Shown here: one piece after another, positions 1 to 11,457 of the stretch
How positions within the stretch are numbered: the first letter of the stretch is position 1
How the letters are laid out: the number at the start of each line of letters is the position of its first letter
Origin: Hirudinaria manillensis
Lineage: Eukaryota > Annelida > Clitellata > Hirudinida > Hirudinidae
Assembly (NCBI GenBank): GCA_034509925.1
Contig: CM067530.1
Location: 4,294,501 to 4,358,500, forward strand
DNA: 64,000 nt
Reading direction: 5' to 3'
Notes under the pieces: model-generated
Told to the model about the DNA's origin: nothing
What the model saw: only the letters and a program-made list of their open reading frames with translations
Database searches by the model: none
Made by a program: the position numbers and the translations under genes

Positions 1-166
1 CACTAACCATAGATCTATAGAACTAATCATAATCCTAACCATAGAAGTAATTGTAAATCTAGTCCCATCCTTAAGCTTGCATGTTGCTAACCTAACCCTA
101 ACCAAGTATCTTCCTTATCTTCCACAAACATGTAACAAGTCGCTAATAAATGTTCCCTGGTTACAG

Positions 167-3100
167 GTGCTTATATGGACATGGTCAAAGTTTAAGAATC
201 TATTTTCACCCCAGCCAATGACAAAGATAAAGTAAATTAAGATTTTGATTAACTTATGATTGTTCATAGGATAAGAGAAATTGTTTTCAAACTCAGGAAT
301 TACTTTGGCGAACAGTTCAGCTTTTACTTCGCATGGTTGGGTCTCTACACGAATCTTCTCTTCTTCGCTTCTCTGGCCGGATTGGCCTGCTTCATCTACG
401 GACTTTCAACTTTTCTGTACTTGGACATTCCAACATGAGTTGGCATGATTCATTAACAGGCTTAATTGAAAAAGTCGGGCCGCTAACAATACATCATGAA
501 ATTTAATCAGATCGTCCGAATGTAATAAAGCCACTAAATGATACAAATAATGTCCAACGGTTCAAATATTTTTTCTGACGGTATTTCTTATCGGTTCATT
601 AAAAGACTTGAAATCAGCGGAATTAATTTCTACAATACGATTGAACACAGGAGAGACGTATGCGATGCAAACCGATCACCAGGGAACTTGACCATCTGCC
701 CCAAATGCGACCTCAACTGCAACTATTCGATCCTCCACGAGGGCTGCAACTACGCAAGGTTCACCAGAATTTTCGACAACGAGGCGACTGTGGCCATCGC
801 CATTTTCATCTGCGTCTGGGGTACTTTTCATAGGAATTAATTATGTTGATGCAGAGGAAAGTCTTTGAGTAATGAATCATTTTTTATACCAGCCATTTGT
901 TTTTTGGAGTTCTGGAAAAGGAAGCAACTGTACCTTCAGCAGATTTGGAATGTTCAAGATTTTGAAGCCGATGAGGTGAAATGTTTTGCTTAGGGTTAGG
1001 GTTAGGGTTTGCCAGAAAATATTTAAAGTTACCAGGATAAGATTAAAGAATATAATATTTTGAAATTAAATAAAAATATAAAATATTTCTCTGCTGCTAA
1101 CAGAATATTCGGCCTCAGTATTACAATCAAACTGACTCGTGGAAAAAGAATCCATTCTCAGGGGTAAATTGTTAACTCGAGACCTCTTCGTACTCGTGAT
1201 TAATAAATTTGATTTGATTTGCATTACAAGTTAATTAAACAATGTACTCTGATGATTTGATCAGAAAGAAGAACCGGTTGTATCCCAATTGTGTAAAGGG
1301 GCGAGAATTTGCGCATCTCTATCCTTGATTCTTTTCCTGGTAAACAATTTCAATTTCCAATCCTTGCTTCTCCAAAGGGTTGAGAGAAACTTTTTGGTTT
1401 CAGTTGGCCACAGTTCTGGCAGCCATTTTTTCCGTTCTCGTGTACAGACTGGCCGTATCTTATGCTCTCTATCAGAGCTCTTCAACAAAGATCAAGAGCA
1501 ACGCCAAACTCATAACAACTTTTACGGCAGCTTTGTTAAATGTTCTCTGCATTTCCATACTTGGCTTTGTAAGTCACGATTCTGTGAAATAAAAAACAAT
1601 TACTTATGACGGCATAAGTTTGGCTTCATAGAGATTTTTTAATTTCAGCTCTACAAGTTCATTGCAAAAATCCTCACAGACTTGGGTTAGTTTGCTTAAC
1701 ACACGAAACTTCATTCTGTAAGAGGTATTTCTCGGAACACAAAGAACATATTTTAATTCTTTGACAATTTAATTCTAGTAAATTTGAAAATTTTCATTCT
1801 AAGAGGCTCACAAGACCCGTTCCAGTTATGAAGATAGCTTCATTTTTAAGATGGTCGTATTCCAATTCATCAACAATTACGGATCCATCATCTACATCGC
1901 GTTCTTCAAGGGAAGGTAACTTTGTTTTTTAATCATTTTATTGGTTAATTAACAAAGCATCTTTGTTGCTTTATTTTTTGTCTGCATATCGTAACATTCT
2001 GGAAAGAAATAATTAAAAACCTGCTTGCAGTTTTGTGGACAGACCTGGATATCAGGTTCTCTACGTGTTTAACAAGTACAGACAGGATGAAGTGGGCATT
2101 TTGAGAATATAATTATAATTTAGAACTTTTAATTGAGATGAAGGATAATATGCAAAAGATTTTTTAAATTAAAGACACTCTTTAAAAAAAAAGACATTTG
2201 TTGAATTTATATTAAAAGTTGCCGTAAATATTCATGGATAAAATTGGTCTTGCTACAGTGCACCGAAAGCGGTTGCTTCTCCGAACTGACGGTACAACTT
2301 ATTATCATCATGGTGGGAAAGCAGGTGCTGAATGCTATTCTGGAGCTGCTTATACCGTTAGTCACATGCGTTGTCTTAAAATAAAGTTGCAACTTTAGAA
2401 GAAATATCTTTAATTTTTTCTTTATTAAGCGACCCAATATTGCTAACAAAAGACTGATCAAGTTTGGTCAAAGTTAATTTTCATTTATAAAGAATTTGTG
2501 CGATGCCATGCAAAAACTTGTCTTGCTTTCATTTCTTGTCAGCTTGTTCATGAAGTGCATCAGATCGATGGATAACAAGGTCAGAAGTCAATATAAACCT
2601 TGGGAAAAAGATCTCGATTTGCAAGCTCAGCCTCCGATATCCATGTTCTCGGAATACTTGGAGATGGGTCGGTAGAACATTTGCGTTACGAACGTTTCGA
2701 CGATTTTCCCCAGAATAGTATGCAGTTTGTAATGATGCCCTCACAAACGCCTTTAACGAATCAAAAATAATAAGTTTGGTTTGATACTCGGTAAAATCTT
2801 GCGAAACGTCCTTCAGTCGTCCAGTATGGTTTCGTGGTGATGTTCATCGCTGCTTTCCCACTGGCTCCTCTCTTTGCCTTCATCAACAACGTGGTTGAAA
2901 TTAGACTCGATGCCCACAAGATGATCAGGCTTTACAGACGACCTCCCGCTCTGAAAGCTCAGGACATGGGGGCCTGGCAGCTTTGTCTTAACACCATAAG
3001 CTACCTCGCCGTCATCACCAATGTTAGCAACAATTTTCTGCGCTCGATTAGCGATTCTTCGACAAAATGCATTGCCTGGTGACTATTCTAAAATAAGGGA

Positions 3101-3895
3101 AAATAGTATAAAATCGTCCTATTTATTTGTTCTGAAGGCTTTCATAATAGCTTGGACATCAGACTTCATTCCAAAGCAAGTCTACAGGTGGAACAGTGGG
3201 GGATCTCTTGACGGATACGTCGAATGGTCTCTTGCGAAATTCAACGTCTCTGAATTTAGGCAAAATCAGGGACCCGATCTTTCTTTATTTCCCGAAGCAG
3301 TGAACGTGACCGAATGCAGGTCAGTCACTCATCTGGATGGCGAGGCAAACCACTTTTAGATTACAACATTGCATTGCGAATGCTTTATCATTTCAGATAT
3401 CGAACCTACTCCCCACCGCCATCTCAAATAGATGACTACTTTATATCTTATTACTGGCAGATAATGTGCGCAAGATGGGCCTTCGTTATAGTCTTTGAGG
3501 TAAGGTGTAGAATATGTTTGGCTTTCAATGCAATGCAAGATGTTTCCGTTAGCAAAATTACGCAAATAATTGATGGTTATATTAGTGAATCATGCAAATG
3601 TAGTTTTTTTTAAAGAATATGGCAGCAGTTGCAAATAAATTCTTTCCTTACACGTTAATCATTCAGTGACCATGTTTAATGTCTCCAGCACATCTGCCTC
3701 TTGCTAATGAGTCTGGCACAACTCATACCCGACGAATCAGAAGAAGTGAAGTTGAGACGACAGCAGGGAAAAGCAGTGACGGACAACATCAACCTTCTCA
3801 GTCTCTTTGATCTTGTCAAGCAAAAAAGGAATAAAACACCTATGCCTTCCGCCTTGCTTAACGGCTTCGATGGCTTTGAAAATGCAGTCCAGTGA
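167..3895 (+). CDS. Anoctamin (TMEM16) family membrane protein, 5'-partial
   Basis: Anoctamins are ten-helix membrane proteins that act as Ca2+-activated chloride channels and/or lipid scramblases. Modelled exons: 167-231, 270-434, 651-820, 893-975, 1104-1163, 1265-1339, 1404-1568, 1649-1685, 1804-1915, 2031-2091, 2259-2356, 2543-2667, 2817-3022, 3138-3319, 3397-3499, 3689-3895 (stop). Visible signatures in order: [14 protein letters not shown] at the start of the membrane domain, a Cys-rich loop (CPKCDLNC), [36 protein letters not shown], and [21 protein letters not shown]. The E and D of EIRLD match the helix-8 Ca2+-binding acidic residues known from mouse ANO1. The N-terminal cytoplasmic region lies off the left edge. 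Phase closes at every junction. The intron after 434 starts with AT instead of GT (see findings). The subfamily is not resolved. Confidence 0.92.
435..650 (+). other. Anoctamin intron with apparent AT-AG ends
   Basis: Phase and the conserved anoctamin sequence (DIPT joined to a Val-Cys-Asp segment) place the donor exactly after base 434. The intron then begins ATGAGT instead of GTGAGT and ends in ACACAG. Staying in frame instead reaches a TGA at 436-438. The only nearby GT that keeps phase is at 417-418, and it would delete the conserved Asp-Ile-Pro segment. Confidence 0.6.
990..1007 (+). repeat. Interstitial telomere-like repeat, TTAGGG x3
   Basis: Three perfect TTAGGG units lie inside an anoctamin intron. 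A related run on the other strand (CTAACC/CCCTAA) lies at about 87-103, and a short one at about 43533-43544. TTAGGG is the common metazoan telomere unit, and short internal copies are frequent in animal genomes. This is not a chromosome end. Confidence 0.85.
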
Positions 3896-4541
3896 TGCTT
3901 CCATCTTTAATTCCATGTTTATTGTTGACGTTAATGCTAGCTTAAGAGTTGTCGCACAATTATTGGCTCAGGACTATAATATTTTATAGCACTATACTAT
4001 TTTACTTTGAATACAATACTCGTATGGATTTTCAATGGCTAAAAAGTGGCACACTAAATAGAATATAGAGATCTCGTGCAGAATCCAAAGTATACGCGAA
4101 ATAACAATCACAACAATGATATGGATAACACCGATATCAAGAGACCAGTACACCTAAACAAAATATCATCTTGTAACCTACGAAATGTTAATGCCACATT
4201 CCCCGACAAACCTTGCTGTGAATGACGCATTCGACGACCACGAAAAATGCAAAGAAAACCCCATAACATGGAATTTACAGAGACCTCGAATTGTATTTAA
4301 ACAGCAAAAATAATTTCGATAATCGATTGTGTAAACGCTCGTAATAATTCGTAGAAGTTACGCTCGCAACACGTCACACGAACGAAATTTCAAATTCATC
4401 GATAGCGGGACCAACACGACAAACAGCGCAGTCTGAGACGCCGCATTTGAAAACAAGTGATGTTTGAGAGACTCTGAAAAACAAATTTCAAAATAACAAA
4501 ATAATGCATTTTAAGTTCAAATTATTAAAAAATCGAGTTAT
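3896..4541. other. Intergenic spacer between convergent genes
   Basis: The 3' ends of the anoctamin (+) and the Ig gene (-) face each other across this AT-rich stretch. It presumably holds both 3' UTRs. I see no exon, repeat array or RNA gene here. Confidence 0.5.
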
Positions 4542-7500
4542 TTAAGTTTTGAAAGTTAAGCAGGAAATTAATTTCTTTGATGAATAAAAATAAAACAGAA
4601 AACAGCGACCTTGACTTGAACTTCTGATGGTTGCTTTGGGATTTGCTGGGTTTCCTTCTGTGGTTGAAAATTGAAGTTGATAATTCTTTTTCACTTGAAG
4701 GAAAGAAGAACTTGGAAAAACAGTGGTCAAAGTAACTTCTTTTTGCTGGAAACTTTTCACTTTTTCGTCTGCTCTTCTTCCTGTGCTCGTTTGGTGGTTC
4801 GTGGAAAGTTCGTATTCTGTGAATTGCGATTTTATTAAATTAAATATTTCAAAACTGATTGAAAAATTTCATAATTAATTTAATTAAAATACTATAAAAA
4901 CAATTTGATTTTCCGTCTTATTAACAAACCTTCTAAGAGCACAGTAGCTTTGTCATTACCCAAACTGTTGGCGGCAATGCAATTGTAGGCTCCAAAATCT
5001 TGCTTCTCGAGGTTAAAAATTCTTAGACTGAGTATCAAGAGGTCGGGCACAGCTCCGTTGTAAGCTTCAATTCGATACTTTTCCGAATTTTTCAATCTAT
5101 CGCCTCCCTTTTCCCAGTAGTTGATGGCATGAGGAAAGGCCCTTGCCTCGCATTCCAGTATCGTTTCCCTACCGACGGCTTGTGATATCTTCTTGCTTAT
5201 CGGACTGATTTCTGGAGCAACTGATGAGGAATTGTTACAATTTTATGAAAATCATTTCCCAATCTGATTTCGTGCCATCTTACGATTGCGATGGATGTAT
5301 GGAGACGAGACAAAGGATGTTTTGAATACTTAAAATTATTTAAAATGAATTTCGAAAGAAAAAATCAGATTAAAATTAGGCCATTCATTAATAAACTTTA
5401 AATGCATTTATCTGGATGGGACAACCAAGGAAGGAAAATAGACCCCTGAGAATCTGAAGAGAGAGCAAAGGTACGCCATACGTCACTGAAGCCAAGAGAA
5501 CGACTTATAAATTCCATTATCCGAAAGAAGACCATTAAGGGAACACTCTAAATTTGAGAATATAAACGAATAGAGACACTGAGTACGAACGAAGCAAAGT
5601 AGACATTCACGTGTAAACACAGACGTTTCGAAGGAGTTCCATTTGTAAATAACGTGCTGCTTTGAATACAATGAAAGTTGTTTTACGTTTTGCAAGCGTT
5701 TGTCAATCAAGTTTGAATAGGCAATAAATTTAATATTATTACTATGTAACAATTATTCTAATTTATAATAATAATAATAATAATAATATTAATATTATCA
5801 AGAGTTTGAAAGATCCATTTGCGATGTAGACAAATTAAAGAATAATTTATTGTGTTTTATTTAATGGAGATTCATTTTTATTACTCACGGGAATCAGAAA
5901 GAAAACGAAAGCATTTGAATATTTTCTTTTATTTTAAAAATGAATTCAAAGTAATTTTAATCAAATCCCAGTTCGACATCCGTTGTGGACATTTGTGTTG
6001 CCATGTTATTTGCTTCTGTTCTCAGATACGAACATCTTAATTAGTGCATGTTTTCCATCTTTTACCAGGGTTTTTATCTCGAAATTATTTTTAAAATATT
6101 TGGAAATTAAAGATTAAAACGAATAAACTTAAAATATTAAATCTACGAAATCATCCATCTGAATCATTTCACCTTTGTGAAACAAATTTAATCTTTGAAT
6201 GCATTGCTTTCTCGACACTAGGAAATTAATGACTTACACTCGACTTGTATCCTAATCAATCTGTTGACTGCTGGTAGGAGTTCATTTTGGGCCACGCACT
6301 CGTAAACATCGCTGCACAATCTCGATATGTTGACGATCGTCAGAAATTCTCCTCTTCCAAGAATGTGCTCCTCTGGGTTTTCAAAGGAAACGATATTTAA
6401 TTCGGTTGGACGATTAAAGGAACAAAAGGCAATTCTCATATCATACATAATCACAGATTCAGAACAGATACGGAGATGAATTTTCAAGAAACTGCTGCAA
6501 AAATGTAACGTTATAACATTTCCATATTGACTTACGTGGTCAACAAATGCGATGCAAAATGTTACAGATTCGGTGACAAAATTTAAAACAATTCCTCAGA
6601 AATTTTATCTTTTTTCTTAAAAAAAATTTTTTTCGTTTAATTCAGCTCTGATTTTGCGGTGATGTGAGATCAGCGTCCGATGATGTTCTGCAAATCGTAA
6701 TTGTCGAACGCAGGGGATTCAGGTTGCGTGCGCCAACGAAACGCGAAGAATTACGAACTTTTATGACTTTCAGGTGCAGAAAATAAAAAAAAATCATTTG
6801 GATGATTGAAGGAGTAAAAGTGAAGGACTTGCAAATGATTTTTGACAATCACGTTGACATCCTTTTGTCACTAAAGAGTACTCTTACTTACTGGAATAAT
6901 GTAAAATTCGATTTACGAATCGATTTAAAGTCAACCTGGATTCGATGACATGATTCCTCCCATGAGAGGTGATGAACCGATAAAAGTACAACTATATGGG
7001 TCAATGTATTCTTTGTGAACGTCATTGGTCAGCATCCATTTCCTTTTCCAGGTCACCACAGGTCTTGGAACTCCGGAAGTTCGACAGGCTATGCTGACGT
7101 CACTCCCTTCTCTGACTATTTGATCTTTGCTGGATGTGGAATCTAATATCTTTGCCGGCACTGGATTAAGTGGAATCGAATTAGAAGCTGAAGATTTTGC
7201 AAACACTCTCATTTCCATTAGCGCATATTTTAGCTGGATTGGCTTACTAAATAAGTTAATTAAATATTAACTTATTAACTAAATAAGTTAATTAAATATT
7301 AACTTATTAACTAAATAAGTTAATTAAATATTAACTTATTAACTAAATAAGTTAATTAAATATTAACCTTTAACTGTCAGTTCCACCATCTTGTTTTTGA
7401 TAGGCTGCGTGTTTACAGCGCAGAGGTATCTGCCAGCGTCAGTACTTCTGGCATCTTTGATGACGAGATTCCAACTGCTCTGCTGTGGTCTGCTGATGGA

Positions 7501-10262
7501 GAACCTCGTATCGTCGACGATTCTCCTTTCACCGAGGGTCAGAGTCACGGAGTTCGAATCCAGCCACACGACCTTGGGTTCAATTTGAGTTCAATTTAGA
7601 ATGAAATGTTTTGCTGTCATTAACATTCCCCATCTACGGTAATAATTGGCCATACTCGATTGGCCATAGTTACTTAATACTTAGCATCATCAATTTTTAT
7701 GATGCAATTAATACTGAATCTTAGGTCTAACATTAGATTTAACTTGTTATATTATAACAGGTGATCATTTTTTTTGTAATTATGTATTCGAATAATTAAT
7801 AACTTAATAATTTATAATTTAAAACAATCGCAACTTTTTGATCTGACATTGATCTGCATTTAATTGATCACCTTGAGTTTGTTAAGGTTGTCGACCGAGC
7901 AGGGAAGGGCTGCCTCGTGTCCTTCCGTGGTTGTCACTCGACTGAGGTAGGAATCGAACACGGGCTCCTTCACCGTCGGACTGATGAATGCCAATAAGCT
8001 CTTGTCCTCGTAGTTTTCCATTCCCTCGACTATGAACAAGATTAGGTTTTTTTTGAAATTGGTGTTATTATTGCAGGTGTGTAATATAATATAATATAAT
8101 ATAATATAATATAATATAATATAATATAATATAATATAATATAATATAATATAATATAATATAATATAATATAATATAATATAATATAATATAATATAAT
8201 ATAATATAATATAATATAATATAATATAATATAATATAATATAATATAATATAATATAATATAATATAATATAATATAATATAATATAATATAATATAAT
8301 ACATATAATATAATATAATATAATATAATATAATATAATATAATATAATATAATATAATATAATATAATATAATATAATATATATATTATATTTAGTGAA
8401 TGGATTTAAACGAATTAAAAAATTATTCAATTAATAAAATAATTATTAAAATATTAAATAAATAAATTGTATATTCAATCAATAAATTGATGAAATATTA
8501 GCATTTCGAGTGTATATTTTACATTTAGATATTTCATAACATTGAATGTTTATTACAAGCGCGACATAAATTTAATCACCGTCCGCGCACGCACGCATCC
8601 TGCCTTTCCACGCAACGGAGTCGAGATTTTTCCACAGAGATGGAACTAATGGCTGGTGGTAAATGAAAACACATTCCTGATTTTATCGGACCAGATGGCT
8701 TAGTGGGACGGCGCGTCAGGTTAGGGCCATCTTTTCACTGAGAGACTGCCATGATGGATGGAGACGAATGAACGGACGGACGGATGGATGGATGGACGAA
8801 TGAACGGACGGACGGATGGATGGATGGACGAACATACGCATGAATAGATGGATTTATGGACGAACAGATGGATAAACAAATTGAAAAGAGAAAAATATAA
8901 GGAAAAAGATGAGATGGAAAATTGGCGAGAGTAGTTATTAGGATGCGCAGGTAATATGCAGATAGGTGCTCGTGTTGGATTGGATGACGAGTTGTGATAA
9001 TGATTGCTTTAATAATGGTGATATGTTGCGTGACAATGAAAATTTGACAATGAAAAAAGACAATGGCAGAGGTGACGTGTGATAAAATCCTACTTTTGTA
9101 AATTTATACGTTTAATTAGGAACTCTCATTGTAGCAAAAATTACCTCTTTTTATCAAATTTATTACTTAATCAAACTACTGAAGAAGCACTTAAATTAAA
9201 AATAAGGTAAGAAAATATAATAAATAAGTTAATGCAGTTTATTTAGTGCTTCGAATAAATTTCTTTTCGTCCCTGATTCGAAACCGTTCAAGTTTTAAGA
9301 AATCCATTCCAAACTGGGAATCTTAGAAGAAGGCAGAAGGAAATAAGCATCAAGGAGAGGTGAAAGCGAAAGCGAAGAATCGCGTGCACATCCCGGGAAT
9401 TCCCCAGGTCGCCTTTTAAAAGTGCATCACTACTCTAAATTTACCGAGTGCTCGCGATTGCGTGCAAGAATGGATATGAAACCCCGCCCCCAATTGAAAC
9501 GTCATCTCCTCTTTGCTCATCCTTCCACGATCCACCTGATCAATGGCTTTCACTCATAAAGAATAAACTGTTGCGCAATCGAACATTTTACTAATATCTT
9601 GTATTTATTCAATTTAAATGTTTATTGAGGTATATATAACTATATCATAAATGTAAGTATGTATAAGAAACGATTCTCTCCTGGTTATGCGGCCACAATG
9701 CCAGCACTGCAGTATTGTCACTGTGCCTCTCTGTTTGCATCTGAGTTCATATTTCTTTCTCCGGGTCCCATATGCGAAAATTCACCTCCTCTTAATATTG
9801 ACCAGCGGCTCCACTCGAGCCAAAGATGCATAAACAACAAAGATGGAATAAGGAATGTCTTCCCCCAAAAAAAAGATTAAAACATCCAAATGAAGAATTG
9901 AATCATTGCCTTTAGTTTTAAACATTTTGGATAAATTCACTGGAAATGGTAAAACTTTCAGAAGATCTTACCATGGGAAGCCATTTCCAATAATTAAAAA
10001 TATTATCGATAATATAATTATGAACTAGAGTAATTTGAATAATAAATGCATTTATGTTATTTCGAAGATGCTTAGTTTATTCAAAAAATCAAAGCACAGA
10101 AATCTTTAAAATCTTCAAACCATGTTGCGATTTAATGAAATTAAAATCTTCTTCATTTTAAAATAAATAGTTATCAATTAATATTGAAACGTAAACAAAA
10201 AAAAAGTTACCTGGGATTAGAATGGATGCAAAGCTTATCCAAGGAACGATTTGAAGAAACAT
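4542..10262 (-). CDS. Three-Ig-domain cell-adhesion protein, lachesin/DIP/IgLON type
   Basis: This is a secreted or surface-anchored homophilic/heterophilic adhesion protein of the class that includes insect lachesin and DIPs and vertebrate IgLONs. Exons 5' to 3': 10262-10211 (short hydrophobic signal peptide starting MFLQIVPWISFA), 8029-7872, 7572-7368, 7160-6936, 6372-6238, 5220-4930, 4816-4542. The total is 446 residues and phase closes throughout. Ig1 shows ALPCSV, VVWLD and DAGRYLCAV. Ig2 shows VSIACRTSG, VVTWKRK and DVYECVAQN. Ig3 shows TILECEARAFP and FGAYNCIAANSLG. The last exon ends in a short aromatic/hydrophobic stretch but no convincing GPI signal, so its end could be mis-spliced in this model. 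Long introns at 7873-10210 hold microsatellites. Neuronal adhesion is inferred from the family. Confidence 0.85.
5765..5792. repeat. (AAT)n microsatellite
   Basis: Short AAT trinucleotide run. With modelled exons ending at 5220 and starting at 6238, it lies in an intron of the Ig gene. Confidence 0.8.
7247..7369. repeat. 32-bp tandem repeat, four units, each with an internal palindrome
   Basis: Units begin at 7247, 7279, 7311 and 7343 with exact 32-bp spacing. Each contains AAGTTAAT and ATTAACTT around a short centre, so each can fold on itself. The array fills about 121 of the 207 bp of the intron between Ig-gene exons 7572-7368 and 7160-6936. The last unit runs into the splice donor of the upstream exon, which on the minus strand reads AAAG then GTTAAT. 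Confidence 0.9.
8082..8388. repeat. TAATA pentanucleotide satellite array
   Basis: About 60 near-perfect copies of a 5-bp A/T unit with one interruption near 8300 and a TA-rich tail. It lies in the first intron of the Ig gene, just upstream of its second exon. It creates a meaningless open frame of repeated Tyr/Ile/Leu on the minus strand. Confidence 0.97.
8757..8872. repeat. Imperfect GGAT/GGAC tetranucleotide repeat
   Basis: Degenerate ATGGATGG / ACGGACGG runs with GAATGAACGG interruptions, inside the long first intron of the Ig gene. Confidence 0.85.
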
Positions 10263-11457
10263 CTTGTCAAAAGTTATGAATGCAAAACAACGTAAAAGGA
10301 GCGAACAAAACAAAACAATAAACACAAATATTCCGAAAAACGTTCCGAATGATTAATAATTAATAAATAATTTAACAGATTTGAATGTCTTGAGGATGGA
10401 TTTGTATCATCTGATTCTTCATAAGGACGATAGGAGAATCCCACAGACACAAGCACATGGTATCACACGATTCCGTGGTTCCACAAATATATATACTACC
10501 ACCATCACCATATTCAGCAATATACCAACCACCACCGCTGCACAAAATAATAATTTGCGTTGTTTGATATCACTGATCATAACATCACATAATCTTGGCA
10601 TTCAAATCCAATTACGATAATGGCCATGATTATAATAATTGATGATAAATTCATTTGGGCTGCACAAACCAAATAAGTCTTCGGTGTGTATTCGGTGCAC
10701 TTTAGAAGTTAATATTATAACATTCACTTCCGGGACATTCCACTTTTGTTCCAGTTTCAAGTCTTGTTAACAAAGGCGAATTGCAGTCCAAATATTCTGA
10801 GAATGCCTTCATGTTCTGAACTCTTTATCTTCATGACATCTTCAAAATATGCGATTGACATTATGACCTTCTGTCCAAATGAAGCCAGTGAATCATTATG
10901 GGAATTGGGGCAGATTCAATTCAAAAATATTTTTAAATATTTTGTTAAATAATTTTTAAATGAGAATTAAAATTAAATAAAATCTTTATTTTAAATTCTG
11001 GATTGTATTAGAACACATCACTGCTCAGTAGAGCAATCACTTTGAGATATTTTTTAGAACCCCACAGAAAGAGCTCGAGACTCCAACGTTTGAATTTTTT
11101 GTATTAATTATATTATTTAATTATAAATAAGATTTTCTAAAGTTCATTGATATGAATTGAAAAAAAAATGACGTTGTGACTGAAAGTTTTTTAAGCCCAT
11201 GACAATTAAAGATGACATTTTAAATATCTGCAACAATATTTTTATGTAGTAATTTAATTTATAATGTGTAATCTTTAAAAAGTATGGTCATTTTTAAAAT
11301 CACGAATGGAACAGTAAATTGATGTTGCTTAGCAACACTTTGGGTTTTTTTTTTTCTAAACAAGGCTTTCCGCAGTGGACGGGTTGAATTATTTATTTAG
11401 TATTGGTACCTTGTTGACTAAAAACTAAATTGTAATAAAATTAAAATAGAGTAAATC
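10263..11457. other. Divergent intergenic region between Ig gene (-) and DRC2 (+)
   Basis: About 1.2 kb separates the two start codons, so it should hold both promoters. It contains an RFX-type X-box near the DRC2 side (11324-11336). The open frames here lack splice-supported or family-like sequence and I do not call them genes. Confidence 0.6.
11324..11336 (+). promoter_or_regulatory. Candidate X-box (RFX transcription-factor site)
   Basis: The 13-bp perfect palindrome GTTGCTTAGCAAC lies 121 bp upstream of the DRC2 start codon. RFX factors bind GTNRCC-N(0-3)-RGYAAC X-boxes and control motile and sensory cilium genes in animals. This copy matches with one mismatch (GTTGCT for GTNRCC). Its place next to a ciliary gene supports function. 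Binding itself is inferred. Confidence 0.65.

Noticed and set aside
1-110. CTAACC-rich left end as a chromosome telomere
   Set aside because: The copies are few and degenerate, and coding sequence of an anoctamin whose 5' end is missing follows at once, so the DNA must continue to the left.
7247-7369. Regular 32-bp repeats as a possible CRISPR array
   Set aside because: Units are directly joined with no unique spacers, and the host is an animal nuclear genome.
8068-8430. 120-codon minus-strand open frame of Tyr/Ile/Leu
   Set aside because: It is the translation of the TAATA satellite and has no stop only because of the repeat unit.
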